Source: Yoonia sp. (GTDB lineage Bacteria > Pseudomonadota > Alphaproteobacteria > Rhodobacterales > Rhodobacteraceae). From it: a stretch of 64,000 nt of DNA. Each line of letters opens with the position of its first letter. Position 1 is the first letter of the stretch. Below the pieces are notes generated by a model, which did not search any database, had not been told where the DNA came from, and was given only the letters and a program-made list of their open reading frames with translations. Position numbers and translations under genes: made by a program. The stretch spans positions 1 to 64,000 of the forward strand of contig NZ_JAFMHJ010000012.1 in the NCBI RefSeq assembly GCF_017854565.1, written 5' to 3'. Of this stretch, positions 56,463 through 64,000 are shown in pieces.

Positions 56463-57146
56463 ATGAAAATCGGTATCCTGCAAACAGGCCATGCGCCGGA
56501 TGAAATCCGGCCTGAACTGGGCGATTACGCTGATCTTTTCGAAAAACTACTGCAAGGAAATGGTTTCAGTTTCCAGACGTACAACGTCGTTGATATGGAA
56601 TTTCCGGCACAGATCACAGACAGTGACGGCTGGCTGATTACCGGCTCCAGACACGGTACCTACGAAGATCTTCCGTTCATCCCCCCGCTTGAGGCGCTGA
56701 TCCGCGACATCTATGCCGCTGGCATCCCGATGGTCGGCATCTGCTTTGGCCATCAGATCATCGCGCAAGCGCTTGGCGGCAAGGTCATGAAATTTGACGG
56801 TGGCTGGGCTGTCGGCCGCCAGACCTATGACTGGAACGGACAGTCTGTGTCGCTGAATGCCTGGCATCAGGATCAGGTTGTTACGCGCCCCACAGATGCA
56901 ACGACATGCGCCAGCAACGCATTTTGCGAGAACGCCGCGCTGATCTATGGCCAGCGCGCCTTTACCGTGCAGGCCCATCCGGAATTTGATGCGGCCTTTA
57001 TCAGCGGTCTGGCGACCCATCGCGGCCCCGGTGTTGTGCCCGATGATCAGCTTGCACAAGCGCATGCCACCCTGACCGAACCGACCGACAATGCACATCT
57101 TGCCCGCCAGATCGCGCGCTTCTTCAAAGAAAGAGAACTGGCATGA
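56463..57146 (+). CDS. Class I glutamine amidotransferase-like hydrolase (PuuD-like context)
   Basis: A 227-residue class I amidotransferase fold protein. The nucleophile is Cys94 in VGICFGHQII, and the His-Glu partners lie in VQAHPEFDAAF (about residue 178). TGSRHGTYEDLPF is the conserved oxyanion-region stretch. In E. coli PuuD, a related fold, hydrolyses gamma-glutamyl-GABA. Lying between two GS-like ligases, this gene is a good candidate for releasing glutamate from a gamma-glutamylated product. It overlaps the next gene by 4 bp (ATGA). Confidence 0.85.
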   Translation: MKIGILQTGHAPDEIRPELGDYADLFEKLLQGNGFSFQTYNVVDMEFPAQITDSDGWLITGSRHGTYEDLPFIPPLEALIRDIYAAGIPMVGICFGHQIIAQALGGKVMKFDGGWAVGRQTYDWNGQSVSLNAWHQDQVVTRPTDATTCASNAFCENAALIYGQRAFTVQAHPEFDAAFISGLATHRGPGVVPDDQLAQAHATLTEPTDNAHLARQIARFFKERELA

Positions 57147-58495
57147 ACTGGACTGACGCCATCCCCGACGCCGCAAAACGGTATTTGGAAACCAAGGGCC
57201 TGGACGAAGTGGAATGCGTCATTGCCGACCTGCCGGGCATCGCGCGGGGCAAGGCCGTGCCAGCGGCGAAATGGAACAGACAACCCCACTTTCACCTGCC
57301 CAATTCCATCTTTTTCCAAACCATCACCGGTGACTGGGGCGAAGCGGCAGGACCCGATGGCTTTCTTGAACCGGACATGATCCTGAAACCGGATCTCAGC
57401 ACGGCGACCGCCGCCCCTTGGGCTGCTGATGGCACGCTGCAGGTCATCCATGACGCCTTTGACCAAAAGGGCAAGCCGGTGCCGTTTTCGCCGCGCAACG
57501 TCCTGCGCCGCGTGGTCGATCTGTATAAGGCCGAAGGGTGGACCCCGGTTGTCGCGCCAGAGATGGAATTCTATCTGGTCGCGCGCAACATCGACCCTGC
57601 CAAGCCGATCGAGCCGATGATGGGCCGCACCGGGCGTCCTGCCGCCGGGCGACAGGCCTATTCGATGAGCGCGGTGGATGATTACGGCCCGGTGATTGAT
57701 GACATCTACGAATATGCCGAAATTCAAGGTTTTGAGATTGATGGCATTGCTCAGGAAGGCGGTGCCGGCCAACTGGAAATCAACCTGCGCCATGGCAACC
57801 CAATCAAGTTGGCTGACGAGGTCTTCTTTTTCAAACGCCTGATCCGTGAGGCCGCCCTGAAACACGATTGTTTCGCCACCTTTATGGCAAAACCGATCGA
57901 GGGTGAGCCGGGCAGCGCCATGCATGTCCACCATTCCGTCATCGACGCAAAGGGCCGCAACCTGTTTACCGGCCCGCATGGGGGTGAAACAGATGCTTTC
58001 TTTCACTTCATCGGCGGCCTGCAGGAACATATGCCCAGCGCGATTGCCGTCATCGCGCCCTATGTGAACAGCTATCGTCGTTATGTCCCCGATAGTGCGG
58101 CACCGGTGAATTTGGAATGGGGCCGCGACAACCGGACCACAGGTATCCGGATCCCGATCAGCGATCCCTCGGCGCGCCGCATTGAAAACCGGTTGCCGGG
58201 TATGGACTGCAACCCGTATTTGTGTATCGCCGCGTCGCTTGCCTGTGGGTATCTTGGCATGAAAAACGAAATTCGCCCTGACAAGCGCTGGCAAGGCGAG
58301 GCCTACGATTCAGAGGCGGAAATTGCCGCATCATTGTGGGACGCGCTTGATTTGTTCGACGGTGCAAAAGAACTGCACGAGATCCTTGGCCCTGATTTCG
58401 CCCGGGTCTATTCGATTGTCAAACGTACTGAATATACAGAATTCCTACAGGTCATCAGCCCTTGGGAACGTGAACACCTGCTGCTGAACGTATGA
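57143..58495 (+). CDS. Glutamine synthetase-family amine ligase (second copy, PuuA-like)
   Basis: A 450-residue GS-like ligase, probably gamma-glutamylputrescine synthetase or a close analogue. Key motifs are PEMEFYLV, QEGGAGQLEINLRH, the MHVHHSVID histidine region, WGRDNRTTGIRI and RRIENRLPGMDCNPYL. It shares the fold with the 54999 gene but is clearly distinct in sequence, so the two ligases may use different amines. It overlaps the amidotransferase upstream and the FAD oxidase downstream by 4 bp each, forming a tightly coupled trio. Confidence 0.9.
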   Translation: MNWTDAIPDAAKRYLETKGLDEVECVIADLPGIARGKAVPAAKWNRQPHFHLPNSIFFQTITGDWGEAAGPDGFLEPDMILKPDLSTATAAPWAADGTLQVIHDAFDQKGKPVPFSPRNVLRRVVDLYKAEGWTPVVAPEMEFYLVARNIDPAKPIEPMMGRTGRPAAGRQAYSMSAVDDYGPVIDDIYEYAEIQGFEIDGIAQEGGAGQLEINLRHGNPIKLADEVFFFKRLIREAALKHDCFATFMAKPIEGEPGSAMHVHHSVIDAKGRNLFTGPHGGETDAFFHFIGGLQEHMPSAIAVIAPYVNSYRRYVPDSAAPVNLEWGRDNRTTGIRIPISDPSARRIENRLPGMDCNPYLCIAASLACGYLGMKNEIRPDKRWQGEAYDSEAEIAASLWDALDLFDGAKELHEILGPDFARVYSIVKRTEYTEFLQVISPWEREHLLLNV

Positions 58496-59796
58496 ACCCG
58501 CTTTACCGCAACGACCGCCCCGGGCAGTTTCCCAAAAGCTGGTACGTCGCCAGCACCGATCTGCCACCCGAGCGCCCACCGCTTTACGGGCACACGGCGG
58601 CGGATGTTTGTATCGTGGGCGCGGGCTTTACCGGGTTATCCGCGGCGTTGCACCTTGCCCAAAAGGGGTTTGATGTCGTTGTGCTGGACGCGCACCGTGC
58701 CGGTTTCGGTGCGTCGGGCCGCAATGGGGGCCAGGTGGGTAGCGGTTTTAACGTCAGCCAGGGCACGCTGGAAAAAAAGCTGGGAAAAGGTGCCGCTGCT
58801 GCGCTTTGGGCCTTGGCCGAAGAAGCCAAAGACGACGTGCGCCGGAACTGCGCGGCCTACGCGCCTGATGCCCGCTATACCCCCGGTGTCGCGCATGGGT
58901 TCTACAATCGCAAAGAGGCACAAAGCTATGCCCGCGACGCCGCGCATCTGGCCGCGACATATGGCTATGACCAGATTGAAACGCTTGATCCCGATGCGAT
59001 GCATGATCTGGTAAAGTCGCCGCTTTATCATGGTGGTTTGCTGGACATGGGCGCGGGGCACCTGCACCCGCTGCGCTATGTCCTGGGGCTGGCGCGGGCA
59101 GCAGAGGCGGCGGGGGTGCGGATCTTTGAACGGTCCGAAGTGCATCATATCGCCCATGGCGATCCCGCAGAGGTGCGCACCGGTCAGGGCCGGGTCAATG
59201 CCGCCCATGTGATCCTTGCCGGGAACGGTTACCTGCCCAACATCGCCCCCAAAGTGGCGGCCAAGGTGATGCCGATCAACAGCTTTATCTGTGCCACCGA
59301 ACCGCTGGGTGATCGTGCGGCGGCGGTATTGGCGCGTGATATCGCAGTTGCCGATAGCAAGTTTGTGGTGAACTATTACCGCATGTCCGAAGACAAGCGG
59401 TTCCTGTTTGGCGGGCGCGAAAGCTATTCGATGGGGTTCCCGCACGATATTTCAACCGCTTTGGTCGCCCGGATGACGCATCTTTTCCCGCAACTGAAGG
59501 GGACCCGGATCGACTATGTCTGGGGCGGCACCCTGGGCATCACCATGACCCGTCTGCCCGCAATCCAGCGGGTTGCGCCCAATATCGTGTCGGGTGCCGG
59601 TTTCTCGGGCCATGGTGTCGCGCTGTCGGGTTTGGCGGGCAAGGTGATGGCCGAGGCGATTGCCGGACAGGCCGGACGATTTGACACGCTTGCCGGTCTT
59701 CAGGTCCCCAATTTTCCCGGTGGCAGCGCCTTTCGCGCGCCGCTGCTGACGCTGGCGATGACGTGGTATGCGCTGCGCGACCGTTTGGGCGTCTGA
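58492..59796 (+). CDS. FAD-dependent amine oxidoreductase (PuuB-like)
   Basis: A 434-residue DadA/PuuB-type flavoenzyme. The dinucleotide-binding loop is IVGAGFTGLSAALHLA (41-56), with FGASGRNGGQVGSGF next, the usual flavin-contact motif. The C-terminal GAGFSGHGVALSGLAGK closes the FAD site. PuuB oxidises gamma-glutamylputrescine to the aldehyde, and the order ligase-oxidase here fits that step. It overlaps the ligase stop (ATGA). No aldehyde dehydrogenase gene is seen in the window. Confidence 0.9.
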   Translation: MNPLYRNDRPGQFPKSWYVASTDLPPERPPLYGHTAADVCIVGAGFTGLSAALHLAQKGFDVVVLDAHRAGFGASGRNGGQVGSGFNVSQGTLEKKLGKGAAAALWALAEEAKDDVRRNCAAYAPDARYTPGVAHGFYNRKEAQSYARDAAHLAATYGYDQIETLDPDAMHDLVKSPLYHGGLLDMGAGHLHPLRYVLGLARAAEAAGVRIFERSEVHHIAHGDPAEVRTGQGRVNAAHVILAGNGYLPNIAPKVAAKVMPINSFICATEPLGDRAAAVLARDIAVADSKFVVNYYRMSEDKRFLFGGRESYSMGFPHDISTALVARMTHLFPQLKGTRIDYVWGGTLGITMTRLPAIQRVAPNIVSGAGFSGHGVALSGLAGKVMAEAIAGQAGRFDTLAGLQVPNFPGGSAFRAPLLTLAMTWYALRDRLGV

Positions 59797-59906
59797 ATTC
59801 GCGGATATTTCACGCAAGGGCCAAAATCGGGCCACATTGGCGCGCCATTGGTGATTTGAAACAAAACGCACCGATTACGCCCCGGCATCGCCAAATAGGA
59901 AACAGT

Positions 59907-60851
59907 ATGAGCACCGCAGACCTCGACCTTCCGCGCAGTCGCCCCGTATTGCTCAACTATGGGGAATTGGTGTTGCTGGGAATGGTCGCCGCGATTGGGC
60001 TGCTGACCGCAGTGCTGGCGGTGGCGTGGGGACAGCCCGTTGATTGGCCAGCGTTTTTGCAGCCGGTTGGCACTGGGCTGACCTTGGCCGCGCTGGGCGT
60101 CTATGCCCGCCTGAGACGCGGCATGGTGCGGGCGGGTCTGCTGATGGTCGGCGTGTCGATGTACGTCAACTTTGGCGCGTTCATGTCGATCCTGATTTAT
60201 CTGTTCTTTCCCATCGCGACCCTGCCAATTGACGCGACATTGATGCGGATCGACGCATGGGTTGGATTTTCGTGGCCTGATTTTGTCATATGGTTTGGAC
60301 AATTCCCATGGCTGGGCAAGGCGTTGAGCTATGTCTACCTCAGTTCTTTGGCGCAGCTTATGGCTGTTGTGGTCATACTCGCTTGGATGAACCGGGCCAA
60401 GACGCTGTGTGTTTATGTCATGACCGCGTCACTGGCCCTGTTTTGCATTGCGATGATCTGGGGTGCCCTGCCCAGCTTCGGACCGTCGCCCTACGTCACA
60501 ATACCGCCGGACATCTCGGCCAAGCTGGGATTGATCCACAATCATGCCTACGGTGCCCGTTTGATGGAGCTTGCGACGGACGGCGTGCGCGTGATCACGC
60601 CGGACGTGATTATCGGCACGATTGCCTTTCCGTCCTTTCACACCGTTATGGCCTGTCTGGTCGTGTGGTTTTTGCGCGGAACGCCGATTTTCATCCCCGC
60701 CGCCTTGCTGAATGCGGCGATGGTTCCGGCGATCTTGCTGCACGGCGGACACCATTTGATTGATGTCGTGGCCGGTGTCGCGATCTTTGGCCTCGCGCTG
60801 GCCGTGTCGCAGGTTGTGATGCGCCCGATGCCGTCCGATGACCTGAGCTGA
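59907..60851 (+). CDS. PAP2-superfamily membrane phosphatase-like protein
   Basis: A 314-residue membrane protein with about six spans. The PAP2 signature parts visible are FPSFHTVMACLVVWFL (active-site S-F-H) and HGGHHLIDVVAGVAIFG (His-x3-Asp), in the usual order. Such enzymes remove phosphate from lipids or act as inositolphosphotransferases. The first part of the signature (K-x6-R-P) is not obvious. ATG at 59907 with AGGAAAC upstream. It is not clearly related to the amine genes around it. Confidence 0.82.
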   Translation: MSTADLDLPRSRPVLLNYGELVLLGMVAAIGLLTAVLAVAWGQPVDWPAFLQPVGTGLTLAALGVYARLRRGMVRAGLLMVGVSMYVNFGAFMSILIYLFFPIATLPIDATLMRIDAWVGFSWPDFVIWFGQFPWLGKALSYVYLSSLAQLMAVVVILAWMNRAKTLCVYVMTASLALFCIAMIWGALPSFGPSPYVTIPPDISAKLGLIHNHAYGARLMELATDGVRVITPDVIIGTIAFPSFHTVMACLVVWFLRGTPIFIPAALLNAAMVPAILLHGGHHLIDVVAGVAIFGLALAVSQVVMRPMPSDDLS

Positions 60852-60926
60852 CAGCACAGCGTCATAGAAATGTGATCCGTCGCGTGTTAGTGTTTTTCGA
60901 AACAAATCTTCGGGAAAGCTGAAAAC

Positions 60927-62114
60927 ATGACCGTGATGCCCAATGTCTATGATGCAGAGCCCATCCCGCAAAATGCCTTGGCCGCTGTGCAGCACATTCT
61001 GCAGACGGGTGATCTGTTCCGCTACACATCAGATGCGTCCCCTGTTGCAATGCTGGAAGAGGAGTTCGCGGCAGCCCTTGGGGCCAAATATGCATTGGCT
61101 GTTTCGTCATGTTCCGCAGCGCTGTTTCTATCGCTGAAAACGCTTGGCCTGCCACGCGACGCAGAGGTCCTGATCCCGGCATTTACATTTGGCGCCGTGC
61201 CCTCGGCGGTCGTGCATGCCGACTGCGTTCCGGTCCTGTGCGAATGTGGCGACAATTACCGCATTGATCTGGACGATTTTGCGGACAAGCTGCCCGATGT
61301 GCAGGCGGTCATTATCAGCCATATGCGCGGGCATACATCGGACATGGACGCGATCATGGCGCTTTGCGACGCCGCCGGTATTCCCGTGATTGAAGACGCC
61401 GCCCATTCGCTGGGCACTACATGGGGCGGACGCAATATCGGAACGATTGGCAAAATCGGCTGCTTTAGCTTTCAGTCATACAAACTGCTGAACGCAGGCG
61501 AAGGTGGTATCTTGATTTCGGATGATCCCGACCTGATGGCCCGCGCCGTCATCATGTCTGGCGCGTATGAACATAACTGGAAAAAACATCCTGTTCTGCA
61601 AGGCGCGTTTGCCAAATGGCAAAACCAGTTGCCGCTTTACAACCAACGGCTCAACACGCTTTCTGCCGCGATCATACGGCCACAATTGACCGAACTGGCC
61701 CGGCGCGTCGCCGATGGCCGCCGCAACCATGATCACGTCGCCGCCCGGTTGAACCAGTCACGGTGGATTGATGTTCCCGCAAAACTGGCCCCCGAGCAGC
61801 GCGCGCCAGATTCGATCCAGTTTAACCTTGTCGATCTTGAGCGCGATCAGATTGACCAATTTGTTGCCGCCGCCGCCGTGGCAGGCATCAAGGTACAGGT
61901 CTTTGGTCAAAGCGCCGACAACGCCCGCGCGTTTTGGAATTGGCAATTTCTGGGGGATCTGCCCGACCTGCCCAAAACCCGCGCGATGCTGATGCGGGCC
62001 TGCGATGTCCGGCTGCCCGCGCGGCTGACGCTTGATGAATGTAGCGTCATCGCCACGACGCTTTGTCGCGTCATGGACGATGTCATGCAACCCGCGCGGG
62101 CCTACGGCACCTAA
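60927..62114 (+). CDS. DegT/DnrJ/EryC1/StrS family aminotransferase
   Basis: A PLP-dependent aminotransferase of 395 residues. The PLP lysine is Lys186 in FSFQSYKLLNAGEGG, and EDAAHSLGTTWGG precedes it, as in the family. These enzymes usually transfer amino groups to sugar-nucleotide intermediates, but no sugar or cell-surface cluster is nearby. In this cluster it may act on another keto substrate. It is convergent with the LysR gene, 4 bp apart. Confidence 0.88.
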   Translation: MTVMPNVYDAEPIPQNALAAVQHILQTGDLFRYTSDASPVAMLEEEFAAALGAKYALAVSSCSAALFLSLKTLGLPRDAEVLIPAFTFGAVPSAVVHADCVPVLCECGDNYRIDLDDFADKLPDVQAVIISHMRGHTSDMDAIMALCDAAGIPVIEDAAHSLGTTWGGRNIGTIGKIGCFSFQSYKLLNAGEGGILISDDPDLMARAVIMSGAYEHNWKKHPVLQGAFAKWQNQLPLYNQRLNTLSAAIIRPQLTELARRVADGRRNHDHVAARLNQSRWIDVPAKLAPEQRAPDSIQFNLVDLERDQIDQFVAAAAVAGIKVQVFGQSADNARAFWNWQFLGDLPDLPKTRAMLMRACDVRLPARLTLDECSVIATTLCRVMDDVMQPARAYGT

Positions 62115-62118
62115 GCGG

Positions 62119-63078
62119 CTACAGCAACGTCAGCTTGTCGGCCAACCACGGATAATCCCTGGTCGCGGGCTGCACGATCATCTGCCCGATCAACGGCTTG
62201 AGACGTGCCGCAATGGTGGTCGGCATGTCGCCCAGACTGTCCTGTCGCGCCGTAAGCGATATCGTCCGGGTGAGCGGTGCAAACGGCAACGGCACCAAAT
62301 CCACCTCTGTCCGAAAACGCTGCGCGCGCAACCATCCCAGCGGTGTCAGGATTGTCCAGCCATTGCCACCGGCCACCATGGCCATGATGGCGTGATAACT
62401 GTCCAGCTCGAACCGGTAGGTCAGGTGCAGGTTCTGACGTGCGAGATGGGCCGCAATCACCCGGCCCATATGATGCCGGGTCGTGTATTGGATCAACGGC
62501 ACCTCGCGCAGTTGGTCAATGACATTGCCGCCCTGCAGCATGCCTTTGGGAACGGCAGCCACAAAAGGTTCTTCCAGCAACGCATGCACTTCCATGCCCG
62601 GAATTCTTTGCCCCATGTCAGCAGCAACGATCACGTCCAGCGCCCGCGCATCCAGCAGGTCAAACAAACGGTGAGACGCCCCGGTTTCCAGCAAAAATTG
62701 ACAATTTTTCAGCTCGACACTCATCTTGCCCAACAAGTCAGGCGTCACGTCCGCGTCAAAATCCTCGATCATGCCCAGCCGAAACCGGGTTAGATGGCTA
62801 AAGTCGGCCATGGCCAGTTCGGCCTTTGCCTGATCGGCCTCGTTCAGGATTGTATTGGCACGGCGCAAGAACATCGCGCCGGCGGGGGTCAGGGATACGG
62901 GCCGCGCGCTGCGGTTCAGCAGCACCGCCCCAAGGGTGCCCTCAAGATTGGTTAATTGCTGGCTGACAGTCGCGGCAGAACTGCCCAGACGGCGGGCGGC
63001 CGCAGAGATTGAAGCCTCCTCGGCGGTTGCCACAAAAACCTCGATACCCCAGAGGGTGATTTTGCCGGTGGTTGTCAT
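62119..63078 (-). CDS. LysR family transcriptional regulator
   Basis: A 319-residue regulator. The winged HTH spans residues 10-70 (SISAAARRLGSSAATVSQQL, LLNRSARPVSLTPAG). The rest forms the two-lobed effector domain. It is divergent from the omega-aminotransferase at 63197 with 118 bp between the starts, the classic LysR arrangement, so it probably regulates that gene and perhaps the amine catabolic run. A T-N11-A site was not located by eye. Confidence 0.9.
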   Translation of the reverse strand: MTTTGKITLWGIEVFVATAEEASISAAARRLGSSAATVSQQLTNLEGTLGAVLLNRSARPVSLTPAGAMFLRRANTILNEADQAKAELAMADFSHLTRFRLGMIEDFDADVTPDLLGKMSVELKNCQFLLETGASHRLFDLLDARALDVIVAADMGQRIPGMEVHALLEEPFVAAVPKGMLQGGNVIDQLREVPLIQYTTRHHMGRVIAAHLARQNLHLTYRFELDSYHAIMAMVAGGNGWTILTPLGWLRAQRFRTEVDLVPLPFAPLTRTISLTARQDSLGDMPTTIAARLKPLIGQMIVQPATRDYPWLADKLTLL

Positions 63079-63196
63079 GTGATCCTCTGTGCCACTGCGG
63101 CTACGCTACGGACAATCCGCAAGGGCCGCAATCAGGTCATTGAAAGGCAACCGACACAAGCATATCGTCCGCCACAACGTATTCATGAGGTTCCAC

Positions 63197-64000
63197 ATGC
63201 CCAACACATCCCCCAATAGCTGGGAAGCCCGCGCCGAAGCCAACTCGTTCTACGGCTTCACCGATCTGCCCACCGTAAAAGAGCGCGGCATGATTGTGTT
63301 GTCCCATGGCAAGGGCCCTTACGTCTATGACATGCAGGGTCGCGAATATCTCGACAGCAACTCTGGCCTTTGGAATATGGTGGCAGGCTTCGACCACCCC
63401 GGACTGATCGCGGCCGCACAGGAACAATACGCACGTTTCCCCGGCTACCATTCGTTCTTTGGCCGGATGTCGGACCAGACGGTGATGCTGTCGGAAAAAC
63501 TGGTCGAAGTGTCCCCCTTTGCGCGGGGCAAGGTATTCTACACAAACTCCGGCTCTGAGGCGAACGACACGATGGTCAAAATGCTGTGGTTCCTTGGCCA
63601 ATCCGAGGGCAAGCCACAACGGCGCAAGATCCTGACGCGGGTGAATGCCTATCATGGGGTCACGGCGGTATCGGCGTCGATGACGGGCAAAGCCTATAAC
63701 AGTGTCTTTGGCCTGCCTTTGGAGGGGTTTATCCACCTGAGCTGTCCACACTACTGGCGTTTCGGGCATGCGGGCGAGAGTGAAGCACAGTTCACCGCCC
63801 GTATGGCTGCCGAGTTGGAAGATACTATTCTGCGCGAAGGCGCCGACACCATCGCCGGTTTCTTTGCTGAACCTGTGATGGGCGCGGGCGGTGTCATCCC
63901 CCCATCGGCAGGATATTTTCAGGCCGTCCAGCCAATCTTGAAAAAATATGGGATTCCACTGATCGCAGATGAGGTGATCACGGGATTCGGGCGGACGGGC
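63197..64000 (+). CDS. Class III omega-aminotransferase (aspartate aminotransferase family), 5' part
   Basis: The first 268 residues of a PLP-dependent class III aminotransferase; the gene continues beyond the window. FYTNSGSEANDTMVKML and NAYHGVTAVSASMTG are typical substrate/PLP-phosphate segments, and PLIADEVITGFGRTG contains the Asp that binds the PLP pyridine nitrogen. The PLP lysine lies past the window end. Homologues include putrescine/diamine:pyruvate aminotransferases (SpuC-like) and beta-alanine:pyruvate transaminases. Context suggests an amine substrate. ATG at 63197 with GAGG upstream; an in-frame ATG at 63185 is an alternative. Confidence 0.9.
   Translation, partial: MPNTSPNSWEARAEANSFYGFTDLPTVKERGMIVLSHGKGPYVYDMQGREYLDSNSGLWNMVAGFDHPGLIAAAQEQYARFPGYHSFFGRMSDQTVMLSEKLVEVSPFARGKVFYTNSGSEANDTMVKMLWFLGQSEGKPQRRKILTRVNAYHGVTAVSASMTGKAYNSVFGLPLEGFIHLSCPHYWRFGHAGESEAQFTARMAAELEDTILREGADTIAGFFAEPVMGAGGVIPPSAGYFQAVQPILKKYGIPLIADEVITGFGRTG

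Noticed and set aside
57047-58294. Minus-strand frame of 415 codons opposite the second GS-like ligase
   Set aside because: Antisense shadow of a well-supported enzyme; no start signal or domain.

Overview
The window looks like a chromosomal segment of a marine alphaproteobacterium of the Rhodobacteraceae (Roseobacter group). This rests on gene content and order: a SPOR lipoprotein, D,D-carboxypeptidase, tmk, holB, tatD and beta-lactamase-fold block; hflK-hflC-degP; purA next to a DUF2842 gene; secG close to pyrG; TRAP and ABC transporters throughout; and dense, mostly high-GC coding. Genus cannot be fixed from this sequence alone.

Layout. 1-620 is a decayed mobile region: the end of an IS21-family element (1-153) sits inside a Rha-type phage regulator gene, a second Rha fragment with stop codons lies next to it, and the whole abuts the 3' end of tRNA-Ser(UGA) (625-714, minus). 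959-6393 is the compact envelope/replication block (SPOR lipoprotein, carboxypeptidase, tmk, holB, TatD, MBL hydrolase), mostly overlapping by 4 bp or nearly so. An AEC transporter follows, then a minus-strand PotABCD-like polyamine-type ABC operon (12343 to 7434) with a strong hairpin between the binding protein and permease genes. 13111-21285 holds a glycosyltransferase-like protein, a ferric-reductase-like flavocytochrome with a coupled 35-residue membrane peptide, two small membrane proteins, a VOC protein, a MetY-type sulfhydrylase and a large PilM/PilP-like single-span protein.

21282-47545 is mainly core metabolism and transport: tyrosine catabolism (HPPD with a divergent Lrp-type regulator), a KefB-type antiporter, cobT and cobS, a ferredoxin, a TAXI TRAP transporter, degP/hflC/hflK, glutathione reductase, rpiA, a GST, serine deaminase, a DMT exporter, thiamine pyrophosphokinase, a very acidic 593-residue protein, purA, secG and pyrG. 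Between pyrG and a MipA-like porin lies a small AT-richer accessory pocket with a HEPN-like protein and degenerate inverted repeats (about 47550-48790).

49656-51650 carries rlmJ, a TerB-like gene and a PhnD-like binding protein broken by a frameshift. 51734-59796 is one long operon-like run: an amino-acid-type ABC transporter (ATPase, binding protein, two permeases), two glutamine-synthetase-like ligases, a class I amidotransferase and a DadA-type FAD oxidase. This is the gene set of the gamma-glutamylation (Puu-like) route for amine or polyamine breakdown. A PAP2 membrane protein, a DegT-type aminotransferase, a LysR regulator and a divergent class III omega-aminotransferase (cut by the window end) follow. 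Together with the Pot-like importer at 7-12 kb, polyamine uptake and catabolism is the main accessory theme. No CRISPR array, rRNA or riboswitch was recognised.
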